This document shows positions 1-9,881 of a DNA stretch of 64,000 bases, in pieces (positions within the stretch are counted from its first letter, which is position 1; every line of letters starts with the position of its first letter). The notes beneath the pieces were generated by a model that saw only the letters and a list, made by a program, of their open reading frames with translations, ran no database searches and was not told the origin of the DNA. The translations under genes and the position numbers were made by a program. This DNA is from Alopecurus myosuroides (taxonomy: Eukaryota > Streptophyta > Magnoliopsida > Poales > Poaceae), in NCBI GenBank assembly GCA_028641055.1, contig CM054060.1:54214292-54278291 (forward strand). Direction: 5' to 3'.

Positions 1-115
1 GTCAGCAAGACGACGTTTCTAGGAAAACCCTCTCCCAACCCCTGACGCCCCCGCCATTTCCCTTTCCAGCGCTGCCGCCTCTTCACGCCCTTTCCGCCCC
101 TTCTCCGTCTCCGCC

Positions 116-528
116 ATGCCGTCGAAAGGGCCACCAAGGCCACAAAAGACAAAGACCGACACCTTCAGTGTGAAGCTCCGCGTGCTGCATCCACCCTCCC
201 CCTTGAAGGAGAGTCCGGAGGGCATGTCCGACGCCGTTTGGGATGAGGACCAACACCGGCAGGATGTCAGCTCGAAGGAGTACCGGCTGTAGCAGGAAAA
301 GAAGGAAACCTAGGAAATGAAAGCGAACCTGGACCTGTTGGCCGGCGCCATTGGAAGCAGCCCGTCCGGCGACCCGAGTTTGTGGCCTTTTGGGTCACCA
401 TTCCCCATTGAAGGCACACACATGCCGCGGTCCCAGTCAAGGCTATGTCCGAGCCTCGGTCTCTCCCCCAACTTCAACGAGCTCGGAGGCTACACGTACG
501 GCTACGTCGGTTTCGACCCAAATGTCGT
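116..528 (+). pseudogene. 5' exon part of a PIF/Harbinger ORF1-like (NAM-associated / Myb-SANT-like) pseudogene
   Basis: The frame opens at an ATG in a good context (gccATGcc) at 116 and runs to the retrotransposon insertion at 528. It is broken by in-frame TAG codons at 290-292 and 311-313. The protein is basic at its start (MPSKGPPRPQKTK) and otherwise low-complexity. If the insertion 529-20162 is taken out, the frame continues exactly into 20163, so both halves are one gene. The family is assigned from the downstream half, which has the RPIGNKK motif and a Myb/SANT-like block. Such proteins are ORF1 partners of PIF/Harbinger transposases or domesticated relatives of them. No transposase ORF is seen nearby. 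Both stops are one C-to-T step from CAG. Family assignment is moderate; the pseudogene status is clear. Confidence 0.6.
524..528. repeat. Left target site of the Athila-like element (GTCGT)
   Basis: These five bases precede the LTR start TGATGG. The other side of the element (20158-20162) reads ATCAT, so the presumed target-site duplication has diverged at two positions, both G-to-A on this strand. The reading frame of the broken gene is preserved only if five bases are counted as duplicated, which supports the pairing. Confidence 0.5.
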
Positions 529-666
529 TGATGGTGCAGATCGTGCACTCGTTGGGAGACCCCAAGAGGAGGGTGTGATGAGCACAGCGGTAGGAGTTTT
601 CCCCTTAGTTAAGAACCAAGGTTGTCAATCCAGTAGGAGAAAGAGGACCTTCGGAAGGTTGATGCC
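529..666 (-). repeat. Left LTR of the Athila-like element, outer 138 bp
   Basis: This stretch matches the right LTR at 18649-18786 with few changes. It is cut at 666 by the Tat insertion, and the LTR resumes at 13517. Confidence 0.85.
662..666. repeat. Target-site duplication of the Tat element (ATGCC), left copy
   Basis: ATGCC directly precedes the LTR terminus TGTCGAAG. The identical five bases follow the other LTR at 13512-13516. The uninterrupted LTR copy at 18649-20157 shows a single GATGCC at this place, which confirms that the bases were duplicated on insertion. Confidence 0.95.
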
Positions 667-1157
667 TGTCGAAGCTCTGGCTCCACAAATCCCTCAGGTG
701 ACCCTATCGGGTTTCGACTAGGAGATGTCATAGGCGCTGGTGAAATCGTCGGCTTGACAGGGGGGCGAGATTTACCCAGGTTCGGGGCCCTCGTAGAGGT
801 AAAACCCTTACTCCTGCCTTCTGTCGATCTGTATTATATGATTTGATCGGTTACAGGGTGCTCGAATCGAGAGAGATCTCGAGTTTCAAGGCTTTTGTGG
901 TCGTGCGGTATTACTTGGTCCTCTCCTTGGGGGCTCTCCTGGCTTTATATAGATAGCCAGGTCTCGAGTCCAACCCGGAGAGGATACAAACCCTAGCTTG
1001 AGTCGGTTACAATCCCTAACTTAACCCGCAAGTTGATGCGGGTGGGCTTCTCATGGGCCTTCTAGAGTACTCCAAGGGCGCTTCCTGTCGGGCCTTGACC
1101 AGAAGGCTTGAGAGGGGATGTCCTTACTCGCAGGGTCCAGGATCCATGCCTTCGTCA
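667..1157 (-). repeat. 3' LTR of the Tat element
   Basis: This 491-bp LTR is identical in length to the copy at 13021-13511. I see four substitutions between them, near 696, 839, 952 and 1028. It is the 3' LTR because gag-pol reads leftwards towards it and the purine tract lies at its inner edge. Confidence 0.95.
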
Positions 1158-1170
1158 GTAGCCCCCGAGC
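1158..1170 (-). other. Polypurine tract of the Tat element
   Basis: On the minus strand the bases next to the 3' LTR read GCTCGGGGGCTAC, a purine-rich tract of the kind used to prime plus-strand DNA synthesis. The same GTAGCCCCC core recurs inside the element (see the repeats at 4022-4375). Confidence 0.7.
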
Positions 1171-1990
1171 GTGTGCTCGATTGGGATTTACTTTCAGTCG
1201 AGTAGACGGTCAGAACTTTTTTAATCTCCTCTCGGAAGTTCAGCTTGACGGTTGTTATTTTTGAAGGGTGTGTCCCCTGTATTGCAAGTTATAAAACTCG
1301 AGTATCGAGTAGTACTGGCGCCTGTTTTACGGCTTTTATTTGCAGAAGGATGTGGCACAGTAGCTTGGCTCTCCCGAGAGATCAGGGCCAATTAATTGCG
1401 ACTAGGACAAAAACACTCCTGGCCTACACAGATTCGAGACCTCCGACTCGAACCCGATGAGGTGATTGTTGCGACTGGGCCGTTGTGGACTTATCGAGTC
1501 GAACTTAACCTATGAGGGTACCCGGCGCGTCCGCTAGGATTTTTCTTCGTGTTGTTGACACGGAACTATACCGGAGGACGCAGCTTTCGAGTGCGATTCC
1601 AGGCCCAAAAGAAAGATCTTTCTGGGTCTTACCTTCGTACTCGAAGAATACGGCATCCAGATGTGCCTAGTCGGCTGAACAATCCAGGTTCTTATGATGT
1701 AGAATTATCACGTGTAGGAGAGGTAGGCTTTTTCCACCCGATTGATTCGTTTGAGCTCCATACGAAAGAAATTTCGCGTTGGAAAAAAGAACTAAGCCCG
1801 TATGAAGGAGTTTTCATGTTCGGGATGTTGTGCCCATACGAAAGAGTTTTTCGTGCATAGGGTGTTTTCCTCTCTGTTCGAAGAGGTCTTGCTTTGTTCA
1901 TGGAAAAGTTGGTTTCATTCGAAGGAATCGATATTTGTACGAAGATAATTTTCGCGTTTGAACTTCCATTCGAAAAGATCTCAATTTTGA
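1171..1990. other. Non-coding spacer of the Tat element
   Basis: About 0.8 kb between the polypurine tract and the accessory-gene promoter. Only short chance ORFs are present. Several degenerate copies of a TTCGAAAGA/TACGAAAGA-like motif occur between 1740 and 1980. I see no gene. Confidence 0.5.
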
Positions 1991-2271
1991 ATGACGAACG
2001 TCATGACGTCATGGCGCACTCCTCTTCTCCCGATGGGACGTGACGGAGTGGTAGCAGATGGTGGCCCACCTTGTCGGCTTTTTGACCGGGAAACGAGACG
2101 TCGCTCCCGTTTTCTACGCGAAACGCGCAGTAAATGCGCACGATCTTTTGTTAAGATCGTGGCACGAAACAGCGTATGCCGCCGCTTCGTTTCATCCTCA
2201 CGCGTGGCAGCCGCGATAGGTGCCACGTAGCGTATCGTACGGCTGAGATTGCTTTACCCCGTGTATAAATA
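1991..2271 (+). promoter_or_regulatory. Putative promoter of the antisense accessory gene
   Basis: A clean TATA box (TATAAATA, 2264-2271) stands about 100 bp upstream of the accessory-gene ATG at 2373. Upstream are an inverted pair of TGACG motifs (ATGACGaaCGTCAT, 1991-2004) and a palindromic TGACGTCA (2004-2011), the core bound by plant bZIP/TGA factors. A pyrimidine-rich leader with CTTCTTCCTT-like runs follows, as is common in plant 5' UTRs. The motifs are seen; the activity is inferred. Confidence 0.6.
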
Positions 2272-4021
2272 GGGGTGTTAGCGCCGCAGTAAAATTTTCC
2301 CCGCTCTCTGTCTTCGTCTTCTTCCTTGCTCCCATCTTCATCTTCCTTGCGCTCAAGCTCTCGCTGCGAACAATGGCTGGCGGAAGGAAGCGTGGCGCTG
2401 GTACTCTGGCGTCTGGCGAGCCTTCTGCGCCACCCGCTCCTCGCGCCGGCGACTGGCGCTCCCCCAACACCACCGCAAAAAGCATCAAAGAGATGCAGCG
2501 GGAGGGATTGCTACCGGCGGAGGCGGAGAAGCGCGTCCGCCTCGGGAAAAGAGAAGAGGTACCCAACCCTCAGTCGAATGAGCGCGTGGTCTTCGTGGAC
2601 CACGTGACTCGAGGTCTTTCTTTCCCCCTTCACCCTTTCTTCATCGGGCTGCTGTGTGCCTACGGCATACAGCTTCACGACCTTCCTCCGAACGCGATGC
2701 AGCACATTTCGTGCTTCATCGTGAGTCCGAGCCTGGCGAGCCACTTCGCACGGGTGGATTCGGGATCCAGGCGCGCCAGGAGAACGCGTACTTCAACATG
2801 CACTTCATCGACTCCGCCCAAGGCTGGCGGAAGAAGTGGTTCTACGTCGTCGACAATAGCTCGGGTGGGCTCGTAGAGTTTCACCCATTCGCGGTTCTGT
2901 CGAGGCGCAAGTCTTGGAGCCACAAGATGTCAGCCGAGGAAATCCAGACGGTCACGCCCTTACTCGCAAGAGTAGCCGCTCTTCGAGACCAAACTTCGGG
3001 AGTCGTGCTCAACGGGCTCCATCTGGCGAGCCTCTTCTTGAAGCGCAGGATCCAGCCTCTTCAGCAGAGACCTTCCCCCATGTGGGAGTACCAGGGCTCA
3101 GAGGACCCCAGTCGAGTGAGCCGCGAAGAACTTTCGAATGTGGAATTCGAGAAGAAGATAGCTGCAATCACTCGACTGAAGGTAGGGGAAGAATTCCTCG
3201 ACTGCTCGGTTGCAGCTTTCTCCGCTTCGAATCCTCCTCCAGCTGAGGTTAGTTTCCTGTCTTTGAGTTACCTTCATCTTCTGAATTTTTAGTCGATAAT
3301 ATCTTTCTTGTTTTCTTGTCTTCGTAGAGTCTAGCCGTGGCGGATTGCTACCCGCCAGCTACGGGGGGAGCTGCTTCGGAGCAAGTGTCTAGCCACCAGG
3401 ACGGCGCGGTTGACACCAGTGTCGCCAATGCTTCCTCGAGCTCGGAGGACGATTCTTCGGACGACGTCGAAGACTCGAATGGCGCCCTCCCGAAACGTCG
3501 TCGGGTAGATGAAGACGAAGCTACTTCAAAGGACAAATCCTTGGAAGCATCGCCTAGTCAAGCTCCTATCCATGTCACTCCACTCCAATCTCTTCCTCCT
3601 TCGGCTTCGTTTCCAGTGATAGCAGCCGCCTGGAATGCGGGTGCTCTGGATGATGATGAAGATGATGAGTAAGTGTTTTCTTCCTTGTTCTTTTGTAATG
3701 CCAGTCGATCAACTTCTAGATTCCGATATTGATGTTTTTCTAATTTTCACTGCAGTCTGCAGGCGATCAGCCCGCGTCAGTTTGCTGCTAACGTTCCTCC
3801 CGAAAAGAGGAACAAAGCAAAAGACGCGGGTGAAACCCCCACTGCAGGCACCGTCCAGAACTCTCCCAGGGCAGCGCCTGATGCTGCGACTGTGGAGCTA
3901 GAAATCCCCAGCTCCGCCGCTAGGACTTCGGTCTCGAAGGAGGCGACGGACAGTTCTGCGGATCCTCTCTCCCGCGCCACCGGACAGGTAAACTTCTATC
4001 TCTTGGCTTTCAAGAATTTTT

Positions 4022-4375
4022 TATCGGGTGCACGGCAGTGCTCCCGATGGGAGTAGCCCCCGAGGCTGTAGTCGATCGCGTGCGATCGGCTGCAGGCTCA
4101 AAGTTCTGTTTCATCCTTTCTTCATGATTTTGCTTTTCTCGGGTGCACGGCAGTGCTCCCGATGGGAGTAGCCCCCGAGGCTGTAGTCGATTGTAAATAA
4201 TCGGGTACAGGCTCCAATGTAATCCTTCTAATTCTTCTATCTTCGTGCTTTTGATTTTTATCGGGTGCACGGCAGTGCTCCCGATGGGAGTAGCCCCCGA
4301 GGCTGTAGTCGATTGTAAATAATCGGGTACAGGCTCAAATTTGATCTTTTTAACTCTTCTGTCTTCACGCTTTTG
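4022..4375. repeat. Three tandem repeats of about 115-122 bp inside an intron of the accessory gene
   Basis: The motif CGGGTGCACGGCAGTGCTCC followed by CGATGGGAGTAGCCCCCGAG and CTGTAGTCGAT recurs three times, with its GTAGCCCCCGAG core at 4053, 4168 and 4290. Further single copies of the core lie at 1158, 5470 and (partly) near 6472. The core is the complement of the element's own polypurine tract. Confidence 0.85.
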
Positions 4376-5342
4376 CAGTCACTCGTTGATTCTCTTGCGG
4401 CGATTGGTCGCCGCGTCGTTCTCGCTGAATCAGATTGCAAGTCTCTTCGAGCAGACCGCAACCGACTGCGGACTGAAAACGATCTTCTCAAGGGTGAGCT
4501 CTATCGTTCCCCTGTCTTCCACACTTCATTCATTCTAGAGGTTTTGATAAGCGTCTCTTTGCAGCTCGACTTGAATTCGCGGAATCCGAAAAGGTCAAAT
4601 TTTCGGAGCAGGTAACTGCTCGAGAAGCTGACTTGACGGCCATTCGACAAGAGCTAGAGACTTCCCGCATGCAGTCGGAAGACTTCAGTCGACAGCTTGC
4701 GGAAGCGCGGAAGTCCCTGAAGGAGGTAGAGAAAACCGGCAGTAAGGCTGACAGCGAGCTTGTCGGGTTCCTCCGTCCCCTTGCTGAGCGCTTCGCGGGT
4801 AAACTTGATGAAATTTCGCGATTCTGATTCTTCACTTGGCTGTAGTTTGCTGAGTATTATTTTCTCCCTTCGCAGGTATTCTGGATGTTCCTCTAGAAAT
4901 CCCTGGACTCCAGCGGGTGGATGTGGTAACCGATACGCTTGCCCAGCTTAAAAGGCACGCTGATGGAGTTTCTTCCATTGTCAGTGATGCTACCCAAGTG
5001 CTGGGGCAACTGTACGGTCGCCTCCTCGCCAAGGCCACTCCTGCACCTGCGCTCGACGATATGTTGAAGGTCTTCTCGGAAGGAAAGCTTCTGGATGCCT
5101 TTGTAGTCGCTCAATCGGAGGCTGGCGCGAAGACTGCGATTCAATTTGCTCTGGCGCACGGAGTCGAAGGGTTGGAGGAGGCTTACTCGTCCATTCCAGT
5201 GGATCCTTCCACGGGCAAAAAGGTACGACTCTCTCGTTTTGGCGAGCAAGCCGCCATTCTTGCTCGGAAGCTTTCTGAGATTTTTGCTCGGAAGAAGGGA
5301 GGGTCGACTGCTGCTAGTGGGAGTACCAATGTAGCCTCGTAG

Positions 5343-5552
5343 CTTTTTTTATCTCTTTCCTTGAATGTAATGAATGTTGGGATGTATTCCCGTACTTTTG
5401 TTGGTCTTAATCGAAGCATTGTGCCTTTGGAATTTAATCCTTTTGTTTGCACTCTGTCTCCCGATGGGAGTAGCCCCCAAGCGTGTAGTCAAATGTTCGA
5501 CTAGAAACAACTCGAGTAGGGCATCTCACTCCTTTCCTTGTACTTCTTCCAG
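5343..5552 (+). other. Intron or inter-exon spacer of the accessory gene
   Basis: This stretch holds a T-rich segment and another CGATGGGAGTAGCCCCCAAG motif at 5462-5481. It ends in a polypyrimidine tract and CAG acceptor (5550-5552). It may be an intron, or a true 3' end followed by a second transcript. Confidence 0.45.
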
Positions 5553-6362
5553 GCGACTGTGTGTGCCGCGGAGTCATCGGGTGGGCGTGGTAATCCAGTA
5601 AATCCACTTGTGGCTGCCGTGGGCACTTTCGCTGGCCTTCGTGATAAGGTTCAGGAGGGTGAGCGTAAACTGAAAGCGCTGCGCGGGGTAGCTGATGTGG
5701 CGATATCCAAACAGAGATTGGCAGCTGAGCGCGAGCAATTTCTGATGGATGAACTGTCTTCGATTGCAAGGGAGTTACTATGTAAGTAGTGTAGCCCCCA
5801 TTCTATTTTCCTCCCCTCTGCTTCTTATCTGACTAAGTGCGCTTGCTCTTTAGTTGTGAGGCCAGATGACAGAGAGGAGAGGCAGTGGGTGGAAAACCTC
5901 ATTCATCAAGAAGTTAACAGCACAAAACCTCATGTGAGTAATTTCTGGTCTGATCGCAGTCGAGGTTTTGTGATGGCTACCTTGAAATTTCGAGTCCGCC
6001 AGGCGAGAATTCTCGTGAGTTCTTTCCACGAAGTCCTGGTTGCGGTGAATGCTGCTTTTTATCCACTCGAGAGGGGTCCCGAAGACTGGAGTTACCTTCT
6101 CAGGCTGTTTAGACGAGAAGGAGAGGTTCGCACGTGCGTACGCAAACAAATGATGTGCGGCGCGGTTGTGGCTCTCTCGTTTGTCCGAATATGGCATCCT
6201 GAGATAGATTTGAACTCCGTAGCTCGGCTCCCAGGTTATGCAATCGAGGACATCACACCGTTCTATGATGCTGTACGCCCTGCAGCCGAGAAGATTATCC
6301 AAATGACCTCTGAAGAGGTAGATAGGGTCTTAGCGACTGAGAATGCTCAGCGGTTTGACTGA

Positions 6363-6647
6363 TTATCGGATGTGAATATCCTGTAAAACTGCTTATAGTT
6401 TGTAAAAACTGTTTGTAAGGTGTATAACCTTGTTTTTGATGATATTTCTTTGTGATGCCTAGTTTTAGGTGTAGCCCCCGTGTATTTAATGGGGTGTGTA
6501 CCTGTAACTTTTTAGCATGTAATCGACTGGAAATTTGTCGGGTAAATATGATGAAGAAATCATGTATTTCATTGCGATGACTGAGAAGTCATGTGTTCGA
6601 GCTACAAGATTGGCTAGCATAGCCTTATTGTTGCAAAACAAATAAAC
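6363..6647. other. Tail-to-tail spacer between the accessory gene and integrase
   Basis: A 285-bp AT-rich gap separates two convergent reading frames, the accessory-gene stop at 6362 and the polyprotein stop at 6648. A partial GTAGCCCCC motif is present. Both transcripts probably end here. Confidence 0.5.
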
Positions 6648-9600
6648 CTAGGGGTAGAATTTGCGCAGTTGCGCGATGTTCCATGGATTGGAATAGATTC
6701 CTCCGGTCTCAGGATTCTTCAATCGATAGGCTCCTCCTGGGATCACTTCGTGTACGATGAAGGGTCCTTCCCAAGGTGGTTCGAGCTTGTGTCCTTCCTT
6801 TTGCTTCAGCCGCAACACCAAGTCGCCTACCACGAATGACCTGTGGCGTATGCGTCGACTGTGGTAATTGCGTAGTGATTGTTGATAGACCGCGGATCTT
6901 GCGAGTGCAATGTCCCGAACTTCGTCGAGTGCATCCATATCTTCTGCAAGTGCTTTGTTGGAGGTTTCTTCGCTGTAGGCTACAACTCGTGGGGCGCTGA
7001 ATCGGACCTCCTCGGGAAGGACGGCTTCTGCCCCGTATACCATGAAAAATGGTGTGTATTGCGTCGATCGATTGGGAGTTGTGCGGAGGCTCCAAAGTAC
7101 GGAGGGTAACTCCTCTGCCCAATGTCCCGCAGCGGGATGTAGACGATCTAGCAATCTCTTTTTGATGCCGGCCGAAACTAAGCCGTTGGATCTTTCGACT
7201 TGGCCGTTTGTTTGCGGATGGGCAACCGAAGCAAACTTGAAGTTGATTCCTTTCTCCTCGCAGAACTGTTGTGTTTCCTTTGCGGTGAAGTTTGTACCAT
7301 TGTCTGTAATGATGTCATGTGGTACACCGAATCTACATACTATGGAGTCGAGGAACTTGATGGCGCATTGGGCGCTAGCCGAAGTTACTGGCATAGCTTC
7401 GATCCATTTGGTAAATTTGTCGACTGCGACCAGCAAATGTGTGTATCCCCCTGGTGTGGATTTGCGTAGTGGTCCAACCATGTCTAGCCCCCATTGCGCA
7501 AAGGGCCAGGCGATGGGTATCATATGCAGCTCTGTGGCGGGTGCGTGCGGCTTTGGTGAGAATCGCTGGCAGGCGTCGCATCTATCGACCAGGTTTTTTG
7601 CATCGTTGGCTGCTGTTAGCCAGTAGAATCCTGCTCGAAAGGCTTTTCCCAGTATTGCTTTCCAGCTAGCATGATGTCCGCAATCACCCTGGTGTATGTC
7701 CCGGAGTAATTCCTTGCCGTCTTCGGGTGCTATGCAGCGCTGGAGTATGCCCGAGATGCTTTGTTTGTACAATTCTCCATTAACCACCCGAAAGGATTTG
7801 CTACGCCTGATTAGCTGTCGAGCCTCACGTGGATCGGCCGGGAGCTGTTTGTTGAGCAGGTAGTCGAGATATTTCTGCGTCCAGATTGGCTCGACTAGAA
7901 AAACCTGCCGTGATATGTTATGAGTTAGCTCGAGAAGCGCGATTTGCGGGCTGACCTCTGTTCCTTGTGCTGCGGGTGTCTCTACGGCTTTCTTCACTTT
8001 GACTGATCTCTTAATCATCCGCTCGAAATATATCCCTGGCGGTATGGGTGTATTCGTGGAACCCATGTTGGCCAGTCTATCCGCCTCTTCGTTGCTGGAT
8101 CTTGCAATATGCTTCAACTCGCATCCTTTGAAGCTTCCTTCGAGTAGATTATACATGTCGCGGTACGCGATCATGTTTTCAGCAATGGCATCGCATTCTT
8201 TCATTGTTTGTTGCACTATGAGATTGGAATCGCCATAAATCATCAACCGGGTAGCTCCACAAGCAATCGCCATCTTCATCCCGTGCAACAGTGCTTCATA
8301 TTCTGCGTCGTTGTTCGATGCTGGATCATCTGGTGGAAAGTCTAGTCGCAGGACGTATTGCAGATTGTCTCCACGAGGTGAGATAAGAACGATTCCAGCT
8401 CCTGCTCCTTCGTTTCTTTTGGACCCGTCAAAGTACATGATCCAATTGCTTGTATACTCGGGTGGCCCGGGTGTTTGTAGCTCTGTCCATTCGCTGATGA
8501 ATTCCACGAGAACTTGGGATTTGACTGCATTGCGTCCTGCATAGGTGATATCCCAAGCGCCCAACTCGATGCTCCACTTCGCTATTCTTCCGGATGCCAT
8601 AGGGTTGTTCATGATTGTCCCGAGTGACGCATCATTAACCACTGTAATGGCATGTTCCTGGAAGTAATGTTTGAGTTTTCGGGCTGTGAGGACAACTCCA
8701 TATGCAAGCTTCTGGTAATGAGGATATCGCTGCTTGCATGGCGAGAGCACTTCGCTGATGTAATATATTGGGCGCTGGACTCCGTATGCCTTGCCATCTT
8801 CAGGTCGTTCGACTACGATTGCAGTGCTGATGACCTGGTTTGTGGCGGCTAAATAGAGAAGAAGTGGCTCTCTTTCTTGTGGTGTTGCGAGAATGCGCCT
8901 GCTTTGCAGCGACCGTTTCAAGTCTGCGAATGCTTGTTTGGCTTCGGGTGTCCATTCGAATTTGTCCGTCTTCTTCAGTAGCTTGTAGAAGGGTAACGCC
9001 TGCTCTCCCAATCGTGCGATGAACCTGCTTAGGGCGGCTAATCGCCCTGCGAGCTGCTGGACTCCGCGTAGATTGGTAGGCTCCTTCATGGTGAGGATGG
9101 CTTGTATTTTCTCCGGATTGGCCTCAATGCCTCTGGCGGATACCAGGTATCCTAGGAGTTTTCCTGCGGGGACGCCGAAAACGCATTTTGTCGGGTTGAG
9201 CTTGATCCGATATGCATTAAGGGCGTCGAATGTTTCTTTAATATCTTCGAGGAGTGTGTCCTCTACTCGAGTTTTGATGACGATGTCGTCGACATATACT
9301 TGTACGTTCTTGCCAATGAGATTGGCAAGGCATCTCTGCATGCAACGTTGATATGTTGCGCCTGCGTTCTTCAGCCCGAAGGGCATTGTCGTGTAGCAGT
9401 ATACACCGTGTGGTGTGATGAATGCCGTCTTCTCTTCGTCTTCCTTTTTCATTCGGATCTGGTTGTATCCCGAGTAGGCGTCCAGGAAGGAGAGACGTTG
9501 GCAACCCGCTGTGGAATCTACGATCTGGTCGATTCGTGGTAGAGGAAATTTGTCCTTGGGGCAGTGCTTGTTTAGTGACGTGTAGTCGATGCACACCCGA

Positions 9601-9881
9601 AGGATATCCGTGTTCTTCTTGGGGACCAGCACCGGATTTGCCAACCAGGTGGATATCTTGATCTCTCTAATAAAGTTGGCGGCTAGCAGCCTATTTACTT
9701 CTTCTCCCAGCGCCTTTTGCTTGGGTTCTGAAAATCGTCGAGTCGTCTGTTTGATGGGCTTGGCGTTAGGAAAGACTTCGAGTGAGTGCTCGGCAAACTC
9801 CCTGGGTATACCTGGCATATCTGAGGGCTGCCAGGCGAAAATCTCCCAGTACTCACGGAGGAGTTTGACGAGCGCGCTTTC
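6648..9881 (-). CDS. pol: Tat pol region: reverse transcriptase, RNase H, archaeal-type RNase H, integrase
   Basis: This block continues the gag-protease frame after one TAG (9882-9884). Its first Met is at 9818, but 21 sense codons precede it and match the usual RT leader (EIFAWQPSDMPGIP), so translation does not naturally start there. Domains in order, numbered from Met 9818: RT at about 60-260, with TMPFGLKNA and catalytic YVDD near 175-178; a Ty3-type RNase H at about 300-420; a second RNase H at about 450-590, with MYFDGS, NNDAEYEAL and YGDSN, of the archaeal type that marks Tat elements; the integrase zinc site (GHH and CDACQ); and the integrase core with GLDMVGP, ITDNGTNF and QTNGQVERSN as the D,D(35)E residues. 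No further stops or frameshifts are seen. Confidence 0.93.
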   Translation of the reverse strand, partial: ESALVKLLREYWEIFAWQPSDMPGIPREFAEHSLEVFPNAKPIKQTTRRFSEPKQKALGEEVNRLLAANFIREIKISTWLANPVLVPKKNTDILRVCIDYTSLNKHCPKDKFPLPRIDQIVDSTAGCQRLSFLDAYSGYNQIRMKKEDEEKTAFITPHGVYCYTTMPFGLKNAGATYQRCMQRCLANLIGKNVQVYVDDIVIKTRVEDTLLEDIKETFDALNAYRIKLNPTKCVFGVPAGKLLGYLVSARGIEANPEKIQAILTMKEPTNLRGVQQLAGRLAALSRFIARLGEQALPFYKLLKKTDKFEWTPEAKQAFADLKRSLQSRRILATPQEREPLLLYLAATNQVISTAIVVERPEDGKAYGVQRPIYYISEVLSPCKQRYPHYQKLAYGVVLTARKLKHYFQEHAITVVNDASLGTIMNNPMASGRIAKWSIELGAWDITYAGRNAVKSQVLVEFISEWTELQTPGPPEYTSNWIMYFDGSKRNEGAGAGIVLISPRGDNLQYVLRLDFPPDDPASNNDAEYEALLHGMKMAIACGATRLMIYGDSNLIVQQTMKECDAIAENMIAYRDMYNLLEGSFKGCELKHIARSSNEEADRLANMGSTNTPIPPGIYFERMIKRSVKVKKAVETPAAQGTEVSPQIALLELTHNISRQVFLVEPIWTQKYLDYLLNKQLPADPREARQLIRRSKSFRVVNGELYKQSISGILQRCIAPEDGKELLRDIHQGDCGHHASWKAILGKAFRAGFYWLTAANDAKNLVDRCDACQRFSPKPHAPATELHMIPIAWPFAQWGLDMVGPLRKSTPGGYTHLLVAVDKFTKWIEAMPVTSASAQCAIKFLDSIVCRFGVPHDIITDNGTNFTAKETQQFCEEKGINFKFASVAHPQTNGQVERSNGLVSAGIKKRLLDRLHPAAGHWAEELPSVLWSLRTTPNRSTQYTPFFMVYGAEAVLPEEVRFSAPRVVAYSEETSNKALAEDMDALDEVRDIALARSAVYQQSLRNYHSRRIRHRSFVVGDLVLRLKQKEGHKLEPPWEGPFIVHEVIPGGAYRLKNPETGGIYSNPWNIAQLRKFYP

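Larger units (their letters stand above)
2373..6362 (+). pseudogene. Antisense accessory gene of the Tat element (Transposase_28-type, 'putative gypsy type transposon'), split into 8 exons
   Basis: The ATG at 2373 (MAGGRKRGAG) is the first after the TATA box. Exons: 2373-3247, 3328-3668, 3756-3987, 4379-4493, 4565-4798, 4876-5330 (or to a stop at 5342), 5553-5781 and 5854-6362. Every intron is GT-AG, and the phases join to one open frame over most of its length. The N-terminal block (GLSFPLHPFF, AYGIQLHDLPPNA, then YFNMHFIDSAQGWRKKWFYV) matches the plant domain annotated as Transposase_28 in Gypsy elements, which is not a demonstrated transposase. An acidic region and coiled-coil-like stretches (about 4600-4790) follow, then a C-terminal domain rich in charged helices. 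Between about 2720 and 2760 the frame jumps and part of the first domain is missing, so this copy is probably defective. The exon 6 to 7 join needs a weak GTAGCC donor; otherwise the frame ends at 5342. Function is unknown. Confidence 0.75.

Noticed and set aside
2373..6362. The Transposase_28-type gene as a DNA transposase
   Set aside because: The family name is historical. No DDE/D or other catalytic motif is visible, and the gene lies inside an LTR retrotransposon.
7042..7626. Plus-strand ORF of 194 codons over integrase
   Set aside because: Shadow frame of the integrase coding strand, with no family motif.
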